DNA of 41,354 bases from an uncultured Clostridia bacterium (GTDB taxonomy: Bacteria; Bacillota; Clostridia; TANB77; CAG-508): positions 1-41,354 of the forward strand of contig CANRCF010000011.1 of NCBI GenBank assembly GCA_947629045.1, in the 5' to 3' direction. This document shows positions 9,976 to 18,344 of the stretch, one piece after another. Positions within the stretch are counted from its first letter, which is position 1. Each line of letters starts with the position of its first letter. The position numbers and the translations under genes are program-made. Under the pieces are notes generated by a model, which did no database searches, was not told the origin of the DNA, and saw nothing but the letters and a program-made list of their open reading frames with translations.

Positions 9976-10010
9976 CCCAGATTGTCAACGCATTGAATTG
10001 ACAATCTGGG
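9976..10010 (-). terminator. 13-bp perfect hairpin between convergent genes
   Basis: CCCAGATTGTCAA (9976-9988) pairs perfectly with TTGACAATCTGGG (9998-10010), with a 9-nt loop. On the plus strand the tail is ATTTAATAT, not a clean T-run; on the minus strand it is A5T4. It lies between the convergent gatB and the XRE gene and probably ends transcription from both, more weakly than its stem suggests. Confidence 0.6.
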
Positions 10011-10041
10011 ATTTAATATAACATTATTTTAATTGATAAGC

Positions 10042-10302
10042 TTAATTTTCATTTCTTTTTATCCAACCTTTTGCTTCAGATTCAGCAAAACGAGAATCAG
10101 CGAAAAAATCGGATAATGTTATTCCAAGCCCTTCACAAATGTATAATAGATTTTCAATTCTTATAGTTTTTGTTTTTCTTGTTAAAAATTGTGATATAGT
10201 AGAAGTATATACACCTGTTAATGATTCTAATTTATAAATAGAAAGATGCTTTTCATTCATTAATTCTTTTATCTTAATTGCAATTAAATCTGTAAATTCC
10301 AT
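10042..10302 (-). CDS. XRE-family helix-turn-helix regulator
   Basis: This 86-residue protein is a single Cro/cI-type DNA-binding domain. The helix-turn-helix is visible as LSIYKLESLTGVYTSTISQFLTRKTKTIRIENLLYICEGLGITLSDFF, with the usual spacing of recognition helix and the IENLLYICEGLGI core. No ligand domain follows. The start ATG is preceded by AGGGAG. It is divergent from the gene at 10454, and the gap holds a perfect CTCTCAAT-AA-ATTGAGAG palindrome, so it likely represses itself and possibly its neighbour. Such short XRE proteins are common in phage remnants and accessory islands. Confidence 0.9.
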   Translation of the reverse strand: MEFTDLIAIKIKELMNEKHLSIYKLESLTGVYTSTISQFLTRKTKTIRIENLLYICEGLGITLSDFFADSRFAESEAKGWIKRNEN

Positions 10303-10357
10303 TATAAAACTCCCTAAAATTAATTATTTTTAGTCTATCAAATATTAATTTTAAAAA

Positions 10358-10375
10358 CTCTCAATAAATTGAGAG
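10358..10375. promoter_or_regulatory. palindromic operator between divergent promoters
   Basis: CTCTCAAT-AA-ATTGAGAG is an 18-bp perfect inverted repeat. Its left half, read on the minus strand as TTGAGA, can serve as the -35 of the XRE promoter. TTGCAA with AATAAT 17 bp on serves the rightward gene just downstream. The position fits an autoregulatory operator for the XRE protein. Confidence 0.6.
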
Positions 10376-10453
10376 AAATTTATTGCAATTTTTATAAACT
10401 TATGTAATAATAAATATCGAAATATAAAAAATCAAAAGAAAAGGAGAAAAAAT

Positions 10454-11581
10454 ATGGATTATAAAGATTTTATAATGAGTCTATTAGAAGAAAAAGGACT
10501 AGATAAAAGATTTAGAGACAATCCACAAGCAGTAAAGCAAATTTGTTCTTTAATAGAAAAAGAAAGTGGAAAACCTGTTAAATATACTAGTGAAAAAGAA
10601 ATAGAAGAAACTGTTAAAACTATGTTAGAAAGATATGATTATGTTGGAAATGATGGAACGAGACTTGATAATGTTTATTCAATAAATGAAGATGGAAGCT
10701 TTTCTGTTAAATACAAAACAAGTATTGATAACGGATTAAATACAAGACAAGATTCTGAACAAATATTTTCAATCGGAAAAGAAAGAGGAAATTTTATAGT
10801 AAGCGAAAGTAATGATGTTATAAATAAATTTCAAGATTCTACTGTTGCTACAACTAGTGTAAACTTTAAAGTATTTAATAGTAATGGTTTGGAAATTCAA
10901 TCACGAAACATTTCTCAAAGTGTTAATGCTTATACTACTAATAGAATTAATAATTGTAAAGATGCTTTTAATATTGCTAATAGTTATACAGGTGTAAAAT
11001 ACGAAATGGGTCCAGTTGAGGAAACAACTTTAGAAAGAAACGAAAATTTAGCAACAGTGCATTATAGAGTAGAAGAAAGTAATAATAGTAAGTTACTAAT
11101 ATATGAAAAAGATAGAATAATTAATAATAATAAAAATCAAGATATTGGTAATCCAATGCCAATGTATTATAGTTTAAATGGAAGAATTACTGGTCAAGCT
11201 AAAACTGGAGAAATGCCAAACTTTCCACCAGAAAATGCCCCAGACAATCTTATGGGGTATACAGATTATATGGCAAGAGTTTATTCAGAACAAACAGATA
11301 AGGAAAGAGAAGAAAGTATTCAAAAGGCATATAATATATCAGCTTCTAAAAGCGAAGCTTTTAGAAAAACATTATTGGATGGAGCAAAAACTAATCCTAA
11401 ATTACAAGAAGTAGTAGAAAAATTAGGTTTAGATAGAACTAATAATGAAGTTAAAGTGTCAGATTTAGCAGGAATTTATAAAGAAGTTGACCCTAAAGAA
11501 TGTAGCACAGTAATTGAACAAATAAAAGAGACTTCATCAAAAGAAGAAAGAACAACAACTAATGATGAAATAGAAAAATAA
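10454..11581 (+). CDS. hypothetical protein, 375 residues
   Basis: I do not recognise this protein. It starts at ATG 10454 behind AAAAGGAGAA. The first ~60 residues are helical and charged (MDYKDFIMSLLEEKGL...IEKESGKPVKYTSEKE). Residues ~75-235 are beta-rich and polar (SINEDGSFSVKYKTSIDNG, TATVHYRVEE-like strands). A proline-rich loop (MPNFPPENAPDN) and helical segments follow, and the tail is charged. There is no signal peptide or membrane helix, so it should be cytoplasmic. It is followed 16 nt later by the 11598 gene with its own ribosome binding site, so the two form an operon downstream of the XRE regulator. It may be accessory, as it is not part of any conserved neighbourhood I know. 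Confidence 0.75.
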   Translation: MDYKDFIMSLLEEKGLDKRFRDNPQAVKQICSLIEKESGKPVKYTSEKEIEETVKTMLERYDYVGNDGTRLDNVYSINEDGSFSVKYKTSIDNGLNTRQDSEQIFSIGKERGNFIVSESNDVINKFQDSTVATTSVNFKVFNSNGLEIQSRNISQSVNAYTTNRINNCKDAFNIANSYTGVKYEMGPVEETTLERNENLATVHYRVEESNNSKLLIYEKDRIINNNKNQDIGNPMPMYYSLNGRITGQAKTGEMPNFPPENAPDNLMGYTDYMARVYSEQTDKEREESIQKAYNISASKSEAFRKTLLDGAKTNPKLQEVVEKLGLDRTNNEVKVSDLAGIYKEVDPKECSTVIEQIKETSSKEERTTTNDEIEK

Positions 11582-11597
11582 ACGAGAGGATGAAATT

Positions 11598-12059
11598 ATG
11601 AAAGAGATTGATAAACAAGCAATTGCTGAAGTAATAGAAATATTAAATCATAGTGAGAGTGAAATAACAAGTAAAATTCCCGAAAAATTTATGCAATTCT
11701 TACATGATAATTCAGATAATGAATATAAGGTAAATATTGACTTTAATAATGAAAATTGGGATGATACAATTAAGCAAGATACAAAAGCTATTTTAGCATT
11801 AATTTACAGAGATTATATTGTATCAAAAGAAGAACGAGATAAATTGTTGCAAGAAGAACAAGAAAGATTGGATAAAGAAGAACAGGAATTGCGTGAAAAG
11901 TATAATCCAGATAATTTATTTAAGAAAAAGAATGATGTAGTAGAGGAAAAAGATATTAATTCTATTAACAATATGCAACTTGTTGTAATAAAAGAGGACA
12001 ATTGGTTTAAAAGAATTTGGAAAAAAATTATTAGCTTTTTTGGAAAGAAACCTATTTAA
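11598..12059 (+). CDS. hypothetical protein with C-terminal hydrophobic tail
   Basis: This 153-residue protein starts at ATG 11598 behind ACGAGAGGATG. The N-terminal ~80 residues (IAEVIEILNHSESEITSKIPEKF...KAILALIYRDYI) resemble a small helical family I associate with clostridial accessory genes, function unknown. A strongly charged coiled-coil-like stretch follows (about 78-105, rich in E, Q, K, R), and the C-terminus WFKRIWKKIISFFGKK is amphipathic and basic, suited to lie on the membrane. It forms a pair with the 375-residue gene upstream. A 3' A/T hairpin (AAACCTATTTAATTATATAGGTTTC, 12047-12071) may terminate it. Confidence 0.7.
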   Translation: MKEIDKQAIAEVIEILNHSESEITSKIPEKFMQFLHDNSDNEYKVNIDFNNENWDDTIKQDTKAILALIYRDYIVSKEERDKLLQEEQERLDKEEQELREKYNPDNLFKKKNDVVEEKDINSINNMQLVVIKEDNWFKRIWKKIISFFGKKPI

Positions 12060-12118
12060 TTATATAGGTTTCTTTTAAATTTTTATTTGTAGTATTAGTT
12101 AATAGAATTTTAAAATTA

Positions 12119-12250
12119 TTAGTAGCCATATTTCTCTCTTAATTTTTTAAAAACATTTTTGGCACTGTAAACTTTACCTTGTTTATAATCTTCTTTGCTC
12201 TTTTCAAGTTTAGTTAAAAAAATTTCTTTAGTATTTATCTCTTTTTGCAT
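12119..12250 (-). CDS. short RelB/Phd-like antitoxin, orphan
   Basis: This 43-residue gene starts at CAT 12250 and is preceded on its strand by AAAGG at 13 nt. Its C-terminal half, KEDYKQGKVYSAKNVFKKLREKYGY, has the pattern seen at the C-terminus of many RelB/prevent-host-death type antitoxins (G-x-VYSA-x-x-VFKxLREKYG). The N-terminal DNA-binding part of such proteins is missing, and no toxin gene follows. I infer a minimal or decayed antitoxin, perhaps guarding against a toxin elsewhere. It lies downstream of, and on the same strand as, the 12295-12546 membrane gene, but a TATAAT-like box between them suggests a separate promoter. Confidence 0.6.
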   Translation of the reverse strand: MQKEINTKEIFLTKLEKSKEDYKQGKVYSAKNVFKKLREKYGY

Positions 12251-12294
12251 AAAATCACAACCTTTCTATATTCTGTATTATATCACATAATACA

Positions 12295-12546
12295 TTATTC
12301 GGTAAGGTCCATTTTAATTTTTTGAAAAGCAAAGCCACAAATAATAGAGGCAGCTATAAAAAACAAACTGCTTTTAAATAAAGAAATTCCTATGTAAAAA
12401 ACGCTAGGGGAAGAGTAAAAAAACATATATGTAAATAAAATAATTATAGCAAAAATGCTAATCTTAAAAGAAAAATTAATTCCAAACTTCATAGCTTCTA
12501 CTATGTGATTATCAATTTTTTTAAATTCACTCAAAATATATTTCAT
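12295..12546 (-). CDS. small membrane protein, two helices
   Basis: The protein has 83 residues if started at ATG 12546, which has GAGG 8 nt upstream; ATG 12552 would place GAGG only 2 nt away. Two hydrophobic stretches (FSFKISIFAIIILFTYMFFY and LFKSSLFFIAASIICGFAF) flank a short loop containing YIGISL, with charged ends. It probably sits in the cytoplasmic membrane. I recall similar short proteins upstream of ribosomal or sporulation genes in clostridia but cannot name the family. It is not obviously a toxin. Confidence 0.65.
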   Translation of the reverse strand: MKYILSEFKKIDNHIVEAMKFGINFSFKISIFAIIILFTYMFFYSSPSVFYIGISLFKSSLFFIAASIICGFAFQKIKMDLTE

Positions 12547-12659
12547 ACTCATTACCTCACAATCTCTATAAGTTTATGTTACCATAATAAAAAGTAAAAT
12601 TCAAAGGTAATTTTTAGCAAATTAAAAGTAAAGAAAAACTAGCATTATATCTAATAAAA

Positions 12660-12685
12660 TAAAAAAAGATGCTATTTCTAGCATC
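12660..12685 (-). terminator. intrinsic terminator after rpsT
   Basis: On the minus strand GATGCTA-GAAA-TAGCATC (12685-12668) is followed by seven T residues. It ends the rpsT transcript. Confidence 0.9.
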
Positions 12686-12690
12686 AATCT

Positions 12691-12719
12691 TCTAAAAAAC
12701 TGTGCACAATTTTTTAGGA
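12691..12719 (-). repeat. imperfect inverted repeat in rpsT 3' region
   Basis: CTAAAAAA (12692-12699) and TTTTTTAG (12710-12717) flank a GTGCAC core, making a nearly symmetrical ~28-nt structure between the rpsT stop codon and its terminator. It may stabilise the 3' end of the mRNA or act as a first pause site. Confidence 0.45.
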
Positions 12720-12723
12720 ATTC

Positions 12724-12990
12724 TTATGCATTCATAGCATTTAATTTTTTAGCCATATTAGATTTTTTTCTAGCAGCTGTGTTTTTTACTATAACACCTT
12801 TTGTACAAGCTTGGTCTACTTTTTTAGTTGCTAATGATAATAATTTTGTAGCTTCTTCTTTATTTCCAGCTTCAACAGCTTGTTCAAATTTCTTTACAGC
12901 TGATTTATATCCAGACTTAATCATATTATTTCTTGATGTTTTAGTTTCAATAACTTTAACACGTTTAATAGCTGATTTAATATTTGGCAT
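12724..12990 (-). CDS. rpsT: 30S ribosomal protein S20
   Basis: S20 binds 16S rRNA early in 30S assembly. The 88 residues [22 protein letters not shown]... with [37 protein letters not shown] are typical. The start is ATG 12990, 7 nt after GGGAGGT; an in-frame GTG at 12999 overlaps that ribosome binding site and is rejected. It is monocistronic, with an inverted repeat and a strong terminator behind it. S20 is autoregulated in some bacteria, but nothing specific to that is visible here. Confidence 0.97.
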   Translation of the reverse strand: MPNIKSAIKRVKVIETKTSRNNMIKSGYKSAVKKFEQAVEAGNKEEATKLLSLATKKVDQACTKGVIVKNTAARKKSNMAKKLNAMNA

Positions 12991-13150
12991 TTCTTGCACC
13001 TCCCTTTAAGCTCATAAATAACAACATATATTCTAGCATGTTTTTTCCGAAAACGCAAGTAATTTTGCAAAATACCTTGAAAAATAAAAATAAAACATAT
13101 ATAATAAAACCATACCAAAGAAAGATAGAAAATTGGAAGGAGAGATTATT

Positions 13151-13684
13151 ATGAACATCAAAATAGTAGGAAAAGACTTAAAAGCAACAGAAGCAATTAA
13201 AGATTATATTGGTAAAAAATCAGAAAGATTAGTAAAATATTTTGGAGAGGAATTTGACGTAACAGCCACAATCAAAACAGAAGGTGGAATGCAAGTAGCA
13301 GAAATGGATGTTAAAACCCCTACAGATAGATTTAGAGCAGTAACAGCCCACAGAGATTTATATGCATCTATTGATAAAGACATAGATATATTAGAAGGTC
13401 AAGTTAGAAAAATGAAAACTAAAAAAGACCAACAAAATATGACAGAGTCTATTAGAAACAAAGAAGTAGGAAGAGAAGTAGATGAAAGCCCAATCGAAGG
13501 AGAAATTATAAAAACACTTTATTACGAAATAAAGCCATTATCTCCAGAAGATGCAAAATTAAAACTAGAAGAAAAACCACAAGATAGATTTTTAACATTT
13601 ATAAATATTGAAACAGGAAAAGTAAATGTAATCTATCGTTTAAAAGATAACAAAAATTATGGATTAGTTGAGCCAGAGGCTTAA
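13151..13684 (+). CDS. hpf: ribosome hibernation promoting factor, long form
   Basis: Long HPF dimerises 70S ribosomes into inactive 100S particles in stationary phase or under stress. The protein has 177 residues from ATG 13151, 8 nt after GGAAGGAG. The N-terminal S30AE domain (about 1-100, MNIKIVGKDLKATEAIKDYIGKK) binds the decoding region. An acidic linker follows, then the C-terminal dimerisation domain (about 120-175, LSPEDAKLKLEEKPQDRFLTFINIETGKVNVIYRLKDNKNYGLVEP). It is monocistronic, divergent from rpsT, with a strong terminator at 13705-13752. Confidence 0.96.
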   Translation: MNIKIVGKDLKATEAIKDYIGKKSERLVKYFGEEFDVTATIKTEGGMQVAEMDVKTPTDRFRAVTAHRDLYASIDKDIDILEGQVRKMKTKKDQQNMTESIRNKEVGREVDESPIEGEIIKTLYYEIKPLSPEDAKLKLEEKPQDRFLTFINIETGKVNVIYRLKDNKNYGLVEPEA

Positions 13685-13704
13685 AAAAATGTATAAATAA
13701 TAGG

Positions 13705-13752
13705 TGCCATTATTTTATATCTCAAACATAAAGTATAAAATAATGGTATTTT
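13705..13752 (+). terminator. intrinsic terminator after hpf
   Basis: CCATTATTTTATA (13707-13719) pairs perfectly with TATAAAATAATGG (13734-13746), with a 14-nt loop, followed by TATTTTTT. Confidence 0.85.
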
Positions 13753-13831
13753 TTAAAATAAAAATGGACTTTTTAGAAAAATAATTTATCTAATAGGTGT
13801 AAATACCAAAAAATGGAGAAAGGGAAATAAA

Positions 13832-14569
13832 ATGGAAGAAGAAAATAAAAGTAAATATAAGTTAAGTAGAGTATTAAGTTTAGTAGCATTATTTGCATTA
13901 ATAGTATTCTTAATAGGAAATGGAATATCATATGCAATGGGAGGTGCTAACATATATTCATGGCTATTGGAAAAAATTGGAATAAGTAAAGAATATGAAG
14001 AATCAAAAACAGATATTAATCAAGTAGTAGAAAAAAATGGAGTTAAAGTTACATTAATTGATATGGCTTATGATACTAATTCATTAATAATGGGTTATAT
14101 GTTTGAAACAGAAGATTTATGCCAAAAATCTTATGATTTAGGATATTATCAAATTGACCAAAATGTTCAAGACAAAGATAAAATGATTGTAGATATGCTA
14201 CAAAATAATGCAGAAATAGAATTTCAAGCTAAAATATCTGATGGACAAAATGAAACATACATAGGAAATTATTCAGATTCAAATAGTGGTTTTAAATTAG
14301 AAGATGATGACATGTATTATTTAGATAAAATTCAAACTTTTGCAAAGGTAGTTTCAAAAAACGAACTTGCATTATATGTAGTAGCAGATATTTCAGAATT
14401 TAAATTTAATGATACAGCAAATATAGAGATAATCATAAACAAATTAGGTATGAATGTTATAGAGGCAATACCACCAATATTTGAAGGAGAATGGAATTTT
14501 AAAGTAAATAACTTACATAAAGGACTAACAGAAACAATAAATTATAAACTACAAAATGTAATTGCTTAA
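13832..14569 (+). CDS. membrane-anchored DUF4179-like protein
   Basis: This 245-residue protein starts at ATG 13832 behind GGAGAAAGGG. Residues ~13-35 form one transmembrane helix (VLSLVALFALIVFLIGNGISYAMG), and the rest is predicted outside. The segment VVEKNGVKVTLIDMAYDTNSLIMGYMFE resembles the DUF4179 domain found in extracytoplasmic parts of clostridial anti-sigma-like proteins. However, no cytoplasmic anti-sigma domain and no adjacent ECF sigma gene exist here. Length is short compared with typical DUF4179 proteins (over 350), so it may be a trimmed paralogue. It is monocistronic, ended by the 14662-14704 hairpin. Confidence 0.7.
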   Translation: MEEENKSKYKLSRVLSLVALFALIVFLIGNGISYAMGGANIYSWLLEKIGISKEYEESKTDINQVVEKNGVKVTLIDMAYDTNSLIMGYMFETEDLCQKSYDLGYYQIDQNVQDKDKMIVDMLQNNAEIEFQAKISDGQNETYIGNYSDSNSGFKLEDDDMYYLDKIQTFAKVVSKNELALYVVADISEFKFNDTANIEIIINKLGMNVIEAIPPIFEGEWNFKVNNLHKGLTETINYKLQNVIA

Positions 14570-14661
14570 TTTGAAATAGAAACATATAATAATAGTTTTG
14601 TATATGAGCAAAAGTCAGTATAATGTATTAACAATCTTAGAAAATAGCAGGAATGAAGTGC

Positions 14662-14704
14662 ACCTCATATGTTAGAAAAAATCTAACATTTGAGGTGTAT
14701 TTTT
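14662..14704 (+). terminator. strong intrinsic terminator
   Basis: ACCTCATATGTTAGA (14662-14676) pairs with TCTAACATTTGAGGT (14682-14696) with one mismatch, followed by GTATTTTTA. It ends the 13832 gene and isolates the ABC transporter operon. Confidence 0.85.
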
Positions 14705-14800
14705 AATGAGTAAATATTCAATTTCTTATTTTTTTACTTTCAATAATTTTATAAATCTTTATATTATTTATTTCATATACATTTAAAAAATTTTCAAATA

Positions 14801-14832
14801 GTAACTTACTTGTAACTTTGGCAATGTATAAT
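14801..14832 (+). promoter_or_regulatory. activator-type promoter with 11-bp-period direct repeat
   Basis: GTAACTT occurs at 14801-14807 and again at 14812-14818, an 11-bp period. TATAAT follows at 14827-14832, while the -35 position (about 14804-14809) does not match consensus. Direct repeats on one helical face over a weak -35 are the classic site for an OmpR-family activator, here most simply the regulator encoded at 18345. Confidence 0.6.
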
Positions 14833-14866
14833 GTACTTGTAAAATAAAGAAAGGAATTTTTAGTCT

Positions 14867-15529
14867 ATGGAAATATTAAAAGTTGAAAATCTAACTAAAA
14901 TTTATGGAAAAGAAGAATCAAAGGTTGTAGCATTAGACCATGTTTCATTTACAGTAGAAAAGGGAGAATTTGTTGCAATAGTAGGTGCTTCTGGAAGTGG
15001 AAAATCAACCTTACTTCATTTAATAGGTGGTGTTGATAGACCAACCTCAGGTAAAGTTTTTATTGATGGAAAGGACATATTTAAGTTTAATGATGATAAA
15101 CTTGCAATTTTCAGGAGAAGGCAAGTTGGCTTAATCTATCAATTTTATAATTTAATACCAATATTAAATGTGGAAGAAAATATTACACTTCCTTTATCAC
15201 TAGATAATAGAGAGGTAGATAAAGATAAACTAGATGTTATGCTAAATTTATTAGGGCTTCAAAGTAGAAGAAATCACCTTCCAAATGAATTATCAGGTGG
15301 ACAGCAACAAAGAACAAGTATAGGAAGAGCACTAATTACAGATCCTACTATAATCTTGGCGGACGAACCAACTGGAAATTTAGACTCGAAGTCAAGTGAT
15401 GAAATAGTTTCATTACTGAAAAAATCAAATAAAGATTTAAAACAAACTATAATAATGATTACACACAATATGGAAATTGCGAAAGTAGCAGATAGAATTA
15501 TTAAAATTGAAGACGGAAAAATCGTTTAA
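14867..15529 (+). CDS. ABC transporter ATPase, BceA/VexP2/MacB type
   Basis: This 220-residue ATPase energises an FtsX-type permease. Motifs are Walker A GASGSGKST (about 40-48), Q-loop LIYQFYNL, signature LSGGQQQR, Walker B IILADEPTG and the switch histidine MITHN. This group includes peptide-antibiotic detoxification (BceAB, VraDE) and Vex export systems rather than importers. The ribosome binding site AAAGGA is 11-12 nt upstream. It begins an operon with the permease, response regulator, kinase and a membrane protein. That order supports sensing of, and resistance to, an envelope-active compound. Confidence 0.95.
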   Translation: MEILKVENLTKIYGKEESKVVALDHVSFTVEKGEFVAIVGASGSGKSTLLHLIGGVDRPTSGKVFIDGKDIFKFNDDKLAIFRRRQVGLIYQFYNLIPILNVEENITLPLSLDNREVDKDKLDVMLNLLGLQSRRNHLPNELSGGQQQRTSIGRALITDPTIILADEPTGNLDSKSSDEIVSLLKKSNKDLKQTIIMITHNMEIAKVADRIIKIEDGKIV

Positions 15530-15618
15530 AATAGCTTAAAGTATTGATAAATTTAAAATGTTAAAGAATTAAATAAATTTATTTTAAGCAAATTGAAGGA
15601 AGGGAAGGAAATTTAAAA

Positions 15619-16407
15619 GTGAACTTACTTAATAAATTAACAATTAAAAACCTTAAATTAAATAAAAAAAGAACCATTGTTACAATAATAGGAATAATTC
15701 TATCAGTTGCACTAATTACAGCAGTTGCATCAATTTATGTAAGTGGAATTCAATCTTTAATAAATTATGAAATATCTATAAAAGGAGATTTTCATGTAGC
15801 ATATTTTGATGTTCCAAGTACTGAACTAGACACATTTAGAAATAATAGAGGAATTGAAGAATTATATATCACAAAAAATGTAGGCTATGCAAAAATTGCA
15901 TCTAAAAATGAGTATAAACCTTATGCTTATATAAAGGCATTTACAAAACCCTCACTTGAAAATCTTGCAATTAACTTAATAGAGGGAAGGCTTCCAGAAA
16001 ATGATAGTGAAATAGTTATACCAGCTCACCTTAAAACTAATGGTAGATTGGTTTTAAATGTGGGTGAAACAATTACATTAGATGTAGGAAAAAGAGTATC
16101 AAGTGATGGCTATGAATTAAATCAATCAAATCCATTTAATCTAGAAGACTCAAACTTACAAATAACTGATAGTAAAACAGGTGAAATTATATATGAATCA
16201 AATGAGAAAAAAAGTGATGAAAAAATAATAGATGCAGTAAACAAAACCTATAAAATTGTAGGAATAGTAGAAAGACCAGCAAGTAGTATTGAAGAATATT
16301 CTGCACCGGGCTACACATTTATAACTTATGCAAGTGAAGATGATTGTACTGGAAATATTGATATATATGCAAAATATTCAAAAACGCGGAATAAAAGATT
16401 CTTATAA
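15619..16407 (+). pseudogene. ABC transporter permease, N-terminal part before frameshift
   Basis: The first 253 or so residues are a MacB/FtsX-type permease start: LTIKNLKLNKKRTIVTIIGIILSVALITAVASIYVSG gives the first membrane helix, followed by an extracellular MacB-PCD-like domain (about 50-250). Reading starts at GTG 15619 after a purine-rich GGAAGG stretch. In this frame the protein runs out after IDIYAKYSK into a stop at 16407. The remainder continues in another frame from 16385. Removing one A from the five-A run at 16380-16384 would join the two as ...YAKYSK-RGIKDSYKIT.... The full protein would then be about 900 residues with two FtsX domains. Confidence 0.75.
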
Positions 16408-18331
16408 AATTACTGCAAATATATTAGGGGTAGATGAAGAAATATTTGAGCTTGCAAATGATAATATTGGCAGTAATGATACGAGAGAAGTTTTAGAAAA
16501 ATATAAACAAGAGATGGAAAAAGCAAAATATGATATAGATGTAAACAGTTATTTAATTGGCTTACAAACAAATCCAATAGCTAGTAGTGGAATAGGAGAT
16601 TTAGGAATTGTTGTAATAATAGTAATGGTAATTATAGTATTTACATCAGTTTTCTGCATAAAAAATAGCTTTGATATTTCTATAACTGAAAAAATAAGGC
16701 AATATGGAATGTTAAGAAGCATTGGAGCAACTAAAAAGCAAATAAGAAAAAATGTATTTTATGAAGCTACAATACTAGGTGCAATTGGAATACCACTTGG
16801 AATATTATCAGGATTTTTTGCATCTTACATACTTATAATTGTAAGTAATTATTACTTACACGCGATGATGGAAAGCGGGGTTATATTAGAATTTTGTTTT
16901 TCTTTAGTAGCAGTAATAGTAGCTATAATATTAGGAATTATAACAATATACTTTTCAGCATTTAGAAGTGCTAGAAGGGCAGCTAAAGTATCGCCAATAG
17001 AATCAATAAGAAATAGTGCAAATATAAAAATAAATCCTAAAAAAGTAAAATCTCCAAAAATAATAAAGAAATTATTTGGAATTGGTGGAGAAATATCATT
17101 TAAAAATTTAAAAAGAAACAAGAAAAAATATAGAACTACCGTTATTTCTATTGTTGTGTCTGTAAGTGTATTTATTGCACTTTATAGCTTTATGACAATG
17201 ACATTTGATGAAGTAAAAACAGAGTTTAAAGTAACTGAATATAATATTTCAGTAAATGCAAGAGAAATTGATAATGATACTTACCAAAAACTTCTAGAAA
17301 CAACTGAGTTAGATAATATTGAAGATTATTCTGTAATAAGGGGCTCAGGAATTACTTATGAAAATCCTAAATATAACCCTAAATATGTAGAATGGGTAAA
17401 TTTAGAATTAAATCAAGCTTCAAAATCATATTTAAGTTTTTGTACGCTAGGAGAAAATCAATATAAAAAATATGTAAAATCCTTAGGCTTAGATTATGAA
17501 AAAATGAAAGATAAGGGTATACTAATTGACTATATGAATACAGGAAGGTATAATGAAGAAAAAGATAAATATGAGCATAAATATATGAGAGTATACGATT
17601 ATCAAGTAGGAGATAAAATAGTAGGAACAACAACTAAGGATTATACCATAGATGGAACAAATAAAACAGAAGAAAATACTACTACCTTAGAAATAGGCTA
17701 TGTTACAGAAGAAAAACCATTTGGCTTAAAGAATACAGATGGTATAAGGCTTATTATAAGTGACGAATTATTTGATAAAATCGCAACAAGCAATGTTGTA
17801 GATATTTACTATAAATCAAACAATGCTAATAAACTTCAAGATGACATAGAAGAGCTTTTAAAAGATGAAAATTATGACTTAAATAATATAGAAGATAATT
17901 ATAGAACCATGAATAACTTATTTACATTAGTTGGAATATTCTTATATGGCTTTATAATAGTTATATCTCTAATTGGAATAACTAACATATTTAATACAAT
18001 AACAACTAGCGTAGAACTTAGAAAGCAAGAATTTGCAATGCTTAAATCTATTGGAATGACAACAAAAGAGTTTAATAGAATGGTAAGGTTAGAAAGTATA
18101 TTTATGGGTGTAAAATCATTAATATTTGGCACTACTATAGGTATTGGTTTATCTTATTTAATATATCATTTCTTATCAGAAGAATCTGGAAATCCATACA
18201 GATTGCCAGTATTAGCAATTATTCTTTCTATATGTGCAGTATTTATTTTAATATCACTAATTATGAAATATTCAATAGGCAAAATTAACAAGCAAAACAC
18301 TATTGAAACAATTAGAAATGAGAACATATAA
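16328..18331 (+). pseudogene. ABC transporter permease, C-terminal part after frameshift
   Basis: From about 16385 this frame encodes RGIKDSYKITANILGVDEE... and the rest of the permease. It has three helices of the first FtsX domain (DLGIVVIIVMVIIVFTSVF; GAIGIPLGILSGFFASYIL; FCFSLVAVIVAIILGIITIYF) with the SARRAAKVSPIESIRN coupling motif. A second copy follows: a helix at YRTTVISIVVSVSVFIALYSF, an extracellular region (about residues 310-500) and three final helices ending near KQNTIETIRNENI. The ATG at 16328 lies within the upstream fragment and has no ribosome binding site, so this part is not an independent gene. The sequence after the shift shows no decay, which points to a recent event, a sequencing error or a functional slip. 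Confidence 0.75.
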
Positions 18332-18344
18332 AGGTAGGTCTAGC

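Noticed and set aside
12991-12999. GTG start extending S20 by three residues
   Set aside because: It overlaps the ribosome binding site; S20 proteins begin MPNIKSA, matching 12990.
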